Assembly: GCA_021823365.1 (NCBI GenBank)
Contig: JAKAOD010000088.1
Span: 1-9,405, forward strand
Length of the DNA: 9,405 bases
Source of the DNA: Actinomycetes bacterium
GTDB taxonomy: Bacteria > Actinomycetota > Acidimicrobiia > Acidimicrobiales > Bog-793
Reading direction: 5' to 3'
The translations under genes were made by a program, and so were the position numbers. Below, piece after piece: positions 6,646 to 9,405 of this stretch. Each line of letters starts with the position of its first letter. The first letter of the stretch is position 1. Under the pieces are notes generated by a model that searched no databases, had not been told where the DNA came from, and saw only the letters and a list, made by a program, of their open reading frames with translations.

Positions 6646-8397
6646 TCAGTGGACGAAGCTGGCGAACACCTTGACCGCCACGAGGAGCGCCGAAGCGACG
6701 AGGTAGACGCGCAGAACGAGCAGCCCCACGCGTCGCCCGGTGGACATGGTGGGTCGGGCGAGCACGTGCAACGGCGGCATCCGCCAGGTGGCCCGGTCGA
6801 GCTGGCGGACCTCGGCGAGACGGTCGGCTCCGGTGCCGCTGGCGAGTCGTCGCGCCCGAAAGGCGAGCGGCGCCACGACGAGCACGCCGACGGCGCCAGC
6901 GACGCCGAAGAGCACCTCGGTCAGCACCACCGCGTTGACCGAGGTGAACAGCGTCGAGGTGACGAGGATCAACGACAGCACCACCAGCACGGCGATGATC
7001 GTGTAGTCGAGCACGTTCTGCCAGGTGGTGTTCACCCAGGGACCGAGGACCTCGGTGTCGTTGCAGAGCAGCACCAGGAACACGATGGCCGAGGGGAGCA
7101 GGATCCCCGCCAGCACCTGGACGTACTGGGTGAGCGTGCCGAGCAGGTGGGAGCTGCCGGCGAGGACGGCGGCGGCGGCGAGGACGATCTGGCCGGCGTA
7201 GGCGCCGTAGAAGAGGGGGGCCGAGAGGACCGAGCGGTGCAGCGAGTGGCGCTGGTTGAAGGTGTCCCCGAAGGCGTAGGAGGTGGACAGCGACACCGCC
7301 CCTGCCCCCAAGATGGCGGCGACAAGCAGCATGATGGCCGACAGCGCGCCCGCCACCGGTCCCAACGTGGCGCGGATGGCGTCGTTGAACCAGCCCGAGT
7401 CGGCGTAGGTGGCCTGGGGCCCGAAGGCCTTGGTGTGGTTCAAGGCGAACGCGGCGAAGGCGATCATGGCGCCGGCGGCGAGCGTGGTGAGGATGGCGCC
7501 GAGGAAGGTCTCGGTCCGCTCGTAGTTGAGCCAGCGCGGGGTGATCCGCTTGTCCAAGATGTTCGACTGCTGGAAGAACAGCTGCCAGGGGGCGACCGTC
7601 GTGCCGACGACGGCGACGATGAGCAGGATCGCCGTGCCGCTCACCCCGCCCTGGACGCCGGGGACCAAGCCCGCGAGGATCGGGCCGGTCCTTGGGTGGG
7701 CGAGGAAGAAGCAGGGGGCGACGACGAGGCTGGCCGCCACGGCGAGGAGCATGAAGCGCTCCCAGCGACGGAACTTGCCAGTCGCGGCGAACAAGAAGAG
7801 CAACAAGGCGGCGGCAGGGACGCTGTAGTACTGCGAGATGCCGAAGTAGCCGAGAGCGAAGCGGATCCCGATGAACTCGGTGAGCAGGGTCAAGAAGTTC
7901 AGCAAGAACAGGTCGCCCACCGAGAACAGGTTCCACAAGCGCCCGAAGCGCTCCTTGATGAGCCGGGCGTGGCCGACCCCGGTCACCGCCCCGAGGCGGG
8001 TGACCATCTCCTGGGCCACGTAGAGCACCACGAACAGCCCCACGAGCACCCACAGCAGCGAGGTGCCGTAGTGCTGGCCGGCCTGCGTGTAGGTCTGGAC
8101 CCCGCCGGCGTCGTTGTCGCCGGTCATCACGATGAGGCCCGGCCCCATGATGGCGGCGAGCGTGAGCAGGCGCTTGCGCCAGCTACCGCGGGGGGCATGG
8201 TCGTGCATCGAGATGGTGCCGAGGGACCCCTCGATGTCGCCGATGTGGGCCGGGTCCAAGACGGCGGGGGCGAAGTCGAGGGCACCCTCTTCGGGCATGT
8301 GGCTGAAGGTGGCGGCCCGGTCACGGATGGGCGTGTCGTCGCCGGCGGCGACCGGGCCGCGGGAGCGGCCGGGTGGTGCGAGCAGCTTGAAGGGCAC
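6646..8397 (-). CDS. NRAMP-superfamily divalent metal transporter, NRAMP-related Mg-type motifs
   Basis: This 583-aa membrane protein has about 11 or more hydrophobic helices. The first begins AAIMGPGLIVMTGDNDAGG, the NRAMP TM1 signature GPGxxxxxxxxDPGN, here read D96-A-G-G99. TM6 has VVGTTVAPWQLFFQQS, where the usual MPH(N) is A269-P-W-Q272. The coordinating Asp is therefore kept while the Asn, Met and His of the transition-metal site are gone. Known NRAMP-related magnesium transporters also lack the conserved Met, so Mg2+ (or Mn2+) uptake is likelier than Fe2+, but this needs a tree. It is longer than typical MntH (about 420 aa), with a soluble tail of about 70 residues at the N-terminus and extra C-terminal helices. 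GTG 8397 is preferred because AGGAG lies at 8405-8409, 7 nt upstream; the frame is also open to GTG 8481. A long structured leader precedes it. Confidence 0.85.
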   Translation of the reverse strand: MPFKLLAPPGRSRGPVAAGDDTPIRDRAATFSHMPEEGALDFAPAVLDPAHIGDIEGSLGTISMHDHAPRGSWRKRLLTLAAIMGPGLIVMTGDNDAGGVQTYTQAGQHYGTSLLWVLVGLFVVLYVAQEMVTRLGAVTGVGHARLIKERFGRLWNLFSVGDLFLLNFLTLLTEFIGIRFALGYFGISQYYSVPAAALLLFLFAATGKFRRWERFMLLAVAASLVVAPCFFLAHPRTGPILAGLVPGVQGGVSGTAILLIVAVVGTTVAPWQLFFQQSNILDKRITPRWLNYERTETFLGAILTTLAAGAMIAFAAFALNHTKAFGPQATYADSGWFNDAIRATLGPVAGALSAIMLLVAAILGAGAVSLSTSYAFGDTFNQRHSLHRSVLSAPLFYGAYAGQIVLAAAAVLAGSSHLLGTLTQYVQVLAGILLPSAIVFLVLLCNDTEVLGPWVNTTWQNVLDYTIIAVLVVLSLILVTSTLFTSVNAVVLTEVLFGVAGAVGVLVVAPLAFRARRLASGTGADRLAEVRQLDRATWRMPPLHVLARPTMSTGRRVGLLVLRVYLVASALLVAVKVFASFVH

Positions 8398-8421
8398 GGA
8401 AGGACTCCTGTACGAGAAGCG

Positions 8422-8451
8422 CGCGCCCGAGCGCGAAGCCGCGCGGGCGCG
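8422..8451 (-). promoter_or_regulatory. Very GC-rich hairpin just upstream of the transporter ribosome-binding site
   Basis: CGCGCCCG (8422-8429) and CGGGCGCG (8444-8451) form an 8-bp stem of only G-C pairs. A further CGCG/CGCG pairing (8432-8435 with 8440-8443) caps it. It ends 13 nt before the AGGAG of the transporter gene on the minus strand. No T-run follows, so it could be an attenuator element or a structure affecting translation; its function is not shown. Confidence 0.4.
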
Positions 8452-8554
8452 GGGGAAGAACGGACACGGCGCGAGGCGCACGAGGGGGAAGCCGGTCTCC
8501 TGCCGCCGGACTACCCGTCGAAAAGGGCCGAACGAGTCAGCTGCTACACAGGGC

Positions 8555-8572
8555 TTCGGGCACAGACCCGAA
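8555..8572 (-). promoter_or_regulatory. Hairpin in the transporter leader
   Basis: TTCGGG and CCCGAA (minus-strand reading) enclose a 6-nt loop, giving a compact 6-bp stem 15 nt after the stop of the putative leader peptide. No T-run follows. It is one of three stems in this leader. Confidence 0.35.
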
Positions 8573-8586
8573 CTGAAAGCGAGGCG

Positions 8587-8640
8587 TCAGATCCGGGCAA
8601 GGCGAGGAGAGCGCCAGGTACTGGGAGGTTCGGATGGCAC
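8587..8640 (-). CDS. Putative 17-aa leader peptide of the metal transporter
   Basis: On the minus strand a GTG at 8640 opens a short ORF, MPSEPPSTWRSPRLARI, ending with TGA at 8587-8589. Its ribosome-binding site is unusually strong: AGGAGGTGATCCAG (8654-8641) is complementary over 14 nt to the 3' end of bacterial 16S rRNA, and the core AGGAGG is 8 nt from the GTG. The peptide is rich in proline (4) and arginine (3), with EPP early on. Proline-rich leader peptides of this size, such as MgtL of Salmonella, control Mg2+ transporter genes by sensing translation; any such role here is inference. A coincidental ORF of 17 codons is common, so the case rests on the ribosome-binding site and the hairpin around it. 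Confidence 0.4.
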   Translation of the reverse strand: MPSEPPSTWRSPRLARI

Positions 8641-8656
8641 CTGGATCACCTCCTCG
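8603..8656 (-). promoter_or_regulatory. Two-part hairpin enclosing the leader ribosome-binding site
   Basis: In the minus-strand reading, CGAGGAG (8656-8650) pairs with CTCCTCG (8609-8603), and inside it CCAGGT (8644-8639) pairs with ACCTGG (8619-8614), giving 13 bp in two blocks. The 5' arm contains the Shine-Dalgarno core and the putative GTG start, and the 3' arm lies within the leader ORF, so ribosome movement would change the fold. I compared it by eye with the M-box and yybP-ykoY consensus motifs and found no match. Confidence 0.45.
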
Positions 8657-8682
8657 TGCGAGCGCGGTCGGACGTTGATCTG

Positions 8683-8688
8683 AATTTA
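8683..8688 (-). promoter_or_regulatory. Possible -10 element for the transporter transcript
   Basis: TAAATT on the minus strand fits the actinobacterial TANNNT -10 pattern and lies in the only AT-rich patch of this region (8677-8688), about 43 nt before the leader GTG. No convincing -35 hexamer is seen 16-18 nt upstream. Confidence 0.25.
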
Positions 8689-8838
8689 CCACTGCGCGCC
8701 GGACTGCAGCCAGCTCTGGGCCGTGATGATGACTGGAGCGACCGAGGGGAGCAAACGCCCATTGAGACCGGTCGACGGTGTCGGAGCGACAGGTTGACAG
8801 TTCCGCACCAGGGCCTGAACTGAGCTCACGCCGTCTTT

Positions 8839-9239
8839 GTGACGGACACCGCCTGGGCAGTAAGCAGGTCGCCCCCAGGGTTCATCCCGGAAGAACGACT
8901 CCCTCTCCCTCCAGGTTTCGATGTCGTCGATACGCTCTCGACGGCCGAACGACTCCATCGCTTACTACCCCCCTCGAGGACCCCGCGACGGCGCTCCGGG
9001 AGCACGCAAAAGGAGACCTCTGCATCGAAGCAGCCGTCGAGCTGCTGATCGAGCACCGCAGCTGGATGGTCCGAGATGACTTTATCTAGGAGCTCATCGA
9101 GTTCGTCAACGACACGATCGACACGCCAACGGCCCTCATGGACTGGCACTCCAGCGCCGAGCCGCTGGAGCCAGGAGGGCCGCTCGGGGTAGCGCGTAGT
9201 CAGCAGGCTGACCCGATTCAGATTCACGGCTCCCTACAC
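8839..9239 (+). pseudogene. Decayed gene for an actinobacterial hypothetical protein
   Basis: Two plus-strand frames join into one protein-like sequence. From GTG 8839 the first frame reads MTDTAWAVSRSPPGFIPEER, then LPLPPGFDVVDTLSTAERLH up to a run of six C (8968-8973). The sense then moves to another frame, reading EDPATALREHAKGDLCIEAA and VELLIEHRSWMVRDDFI. A TAG follows at 9087-9089, and the same frame goes on as ELIEFVNDTIDTPTALMDWH, degenerating until the next gene. The EAAVELLIxHxxWxxRDDF and xAxxDW pieces resemble, from memory, small actinobacterial proteins of unknown function. With one frame change and one nonsense codon it is most likely a pseudogene whose 3' end has been lost. The opposite-strand 133-codon ORF here is its shadow. 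A sequencing error could explain the C6 shift, but not easily both lesions. Confidence 0.55.
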
Positions 9240-9248
9240 AGGAATGGT

Positions 9249-9405
9249 GTGCTCGGTCGCGATCATGCACTCAACGGTGGCGCCAGCTTCATGGCGCTCG
9301 CGCCGGTCCTGCACCACGCCGTCGCCGGGCTGCCCGCCGCTCCCGTGCCCCTCGGCGTCGGCGGGGTGGTCGCAGCCGCGTTCGCTCTGCTCCCTGACAT
9401 CGACG
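9249..9405 (+). CDS. YdjM/DUF457-like membrane-bound putative metal-dependent hydrolase, 3' partial
   Basis: The frame from GTG 9249 stays open to the window end and gives 52 residues. It starts MLGRDHALNGGASFMALAPV, then a hydrophobic stretch, and ends FALLPDID. The GRxHALxGA opening and a PDID about 45 residues later, between hydrophobic segments, are the start of the LexA-regulated YdjM/DUF457 family of inner-membrane putative hydrolases, in which the PDID aspartates and the early His are the suspected metal ligands. Substrate is unknown for the family. A short AGGAA (9240-9244) precedes the GTG by 4 nt. The frame is continuous with the tail of the pseudogene upstream, so an earlier start cannot be strictly excluded. 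Confidence 0.72.
   Translation, partial: MLGRDHALNGGASFMALAPVLHHAVAGLPAAPVPLGVGGVVAAAFALLPDID

Noticed and set aside
8631..8656. A fragment of a 16S rRNA gene on the plus strand (CTGGATCACCTCCT)
   Set aside because: Only 14 nt match; the adjoining sequence does not follow the 3' helix of 16S rRNA, so a ribosome-binding site on the minus strand explains it better.
8398..8700. A known metal riboswitch (M-box or yybP-ykoY) in the transporter leader
   Set aside because: By eye none of the conserved blocks of either motif is present; a covariance search would be needed to exclude a divergent form.
6649..8823. A 724-codon plus-strand open frame opposite the metal transporter
   Set aside because: It is full of Glu, Asp, Gly, Arg and His with no hydrophobic core or motif, the expected antisense of a GC-rich membrane protein gene; the minus strand has clear transmembrane helices and NRAMP motifs.
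8826..9227. A 133-codon minus-strand open frame in the region after the transporter leader
   Set aside because: The plus strand here gives recognisable protein-like segments (EAAVELLIEH, RDDF), so the minus frame is most likely a shadow of the decayed gene, although it is itself unbroken.
1..9405. CRISPR arrays, tRNA or rRNA genes, insertion-sequence ends, integrase or attachment sites
   Set aside because: None was seen on reading both strands; the intein is the only mobile element I can support.

Overview
The window is GC-rich bacterial DNA with strong C/G preference at third codon positions, GTG as well as ATG starts, and Shine-Dalgarno sites close to AGGAGG. With helicase-associated domain repeats, a B12-dependent ribonucleotide reductase and a YdjM/DUF457-type protein, this suggests an actinobacterium, possibly of the Acidimicrobiia. 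The lineage is an inference; there is no rRNA or marker gene to fix it.

Positions 1-5972 hold a run of co-directional plus-strand genes: the C-terminal end of a protein with helicase-associated (HA) repeats, two small unrecognised genes, a stand-alone DEDDy 3'-5' exonuclease whose start overlaps the stop of the gene before it, an unrecognised protein of about 382 aa, and a monomeric class II (adenosylcobalamin-dependent) ribonucleotide reductase. The reductase is interrupted by a 269-aa intein placed exactly before its active-site cysteine. The set (HA protein, exonuclease, dNTP supply) points to DNA processing or replication, and the intein and unfamiliar genes hint at an accessory or mobile origin, but no integrase, transposase or attachment site is visible. 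Positions 5973-6116 carry a weak hairpin and a short unexplained MRVYVAGP-type start. Then comes a two-helix membrane protein (6117-6575) with an excellent ribosome-binding site.

A hairpin between convergent genes (6582-6613) separates this from a minus-strand NRAMP-superfamily metal transporter (6646-8397). Its TM1 and TM6 metal-site motifs are not canonical (DAGG for DPGN, APWQ for MPHN), like the NRAMP-related magnesium transporters. Its leader of about 285 nt is the most unusual non-coding stretch. It has a 14-nt perfect complement to the 3' end of 16S rRNA, placed to start a 17-aa proline- and arginine-rich leader peptide. That ribosome-binding site lies in a two-part hairpin that closes inside the leader ORF, and two more GC-rich hairpins follow.

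Positions 8839-9239 look like a decayed plus-strand gene, with a frame change at a C6 run and an in-frame TAG. It runs into the start of a YdjM/DUF457-like membrane protein (9249 to the window end) ending at its LLPDID motif.
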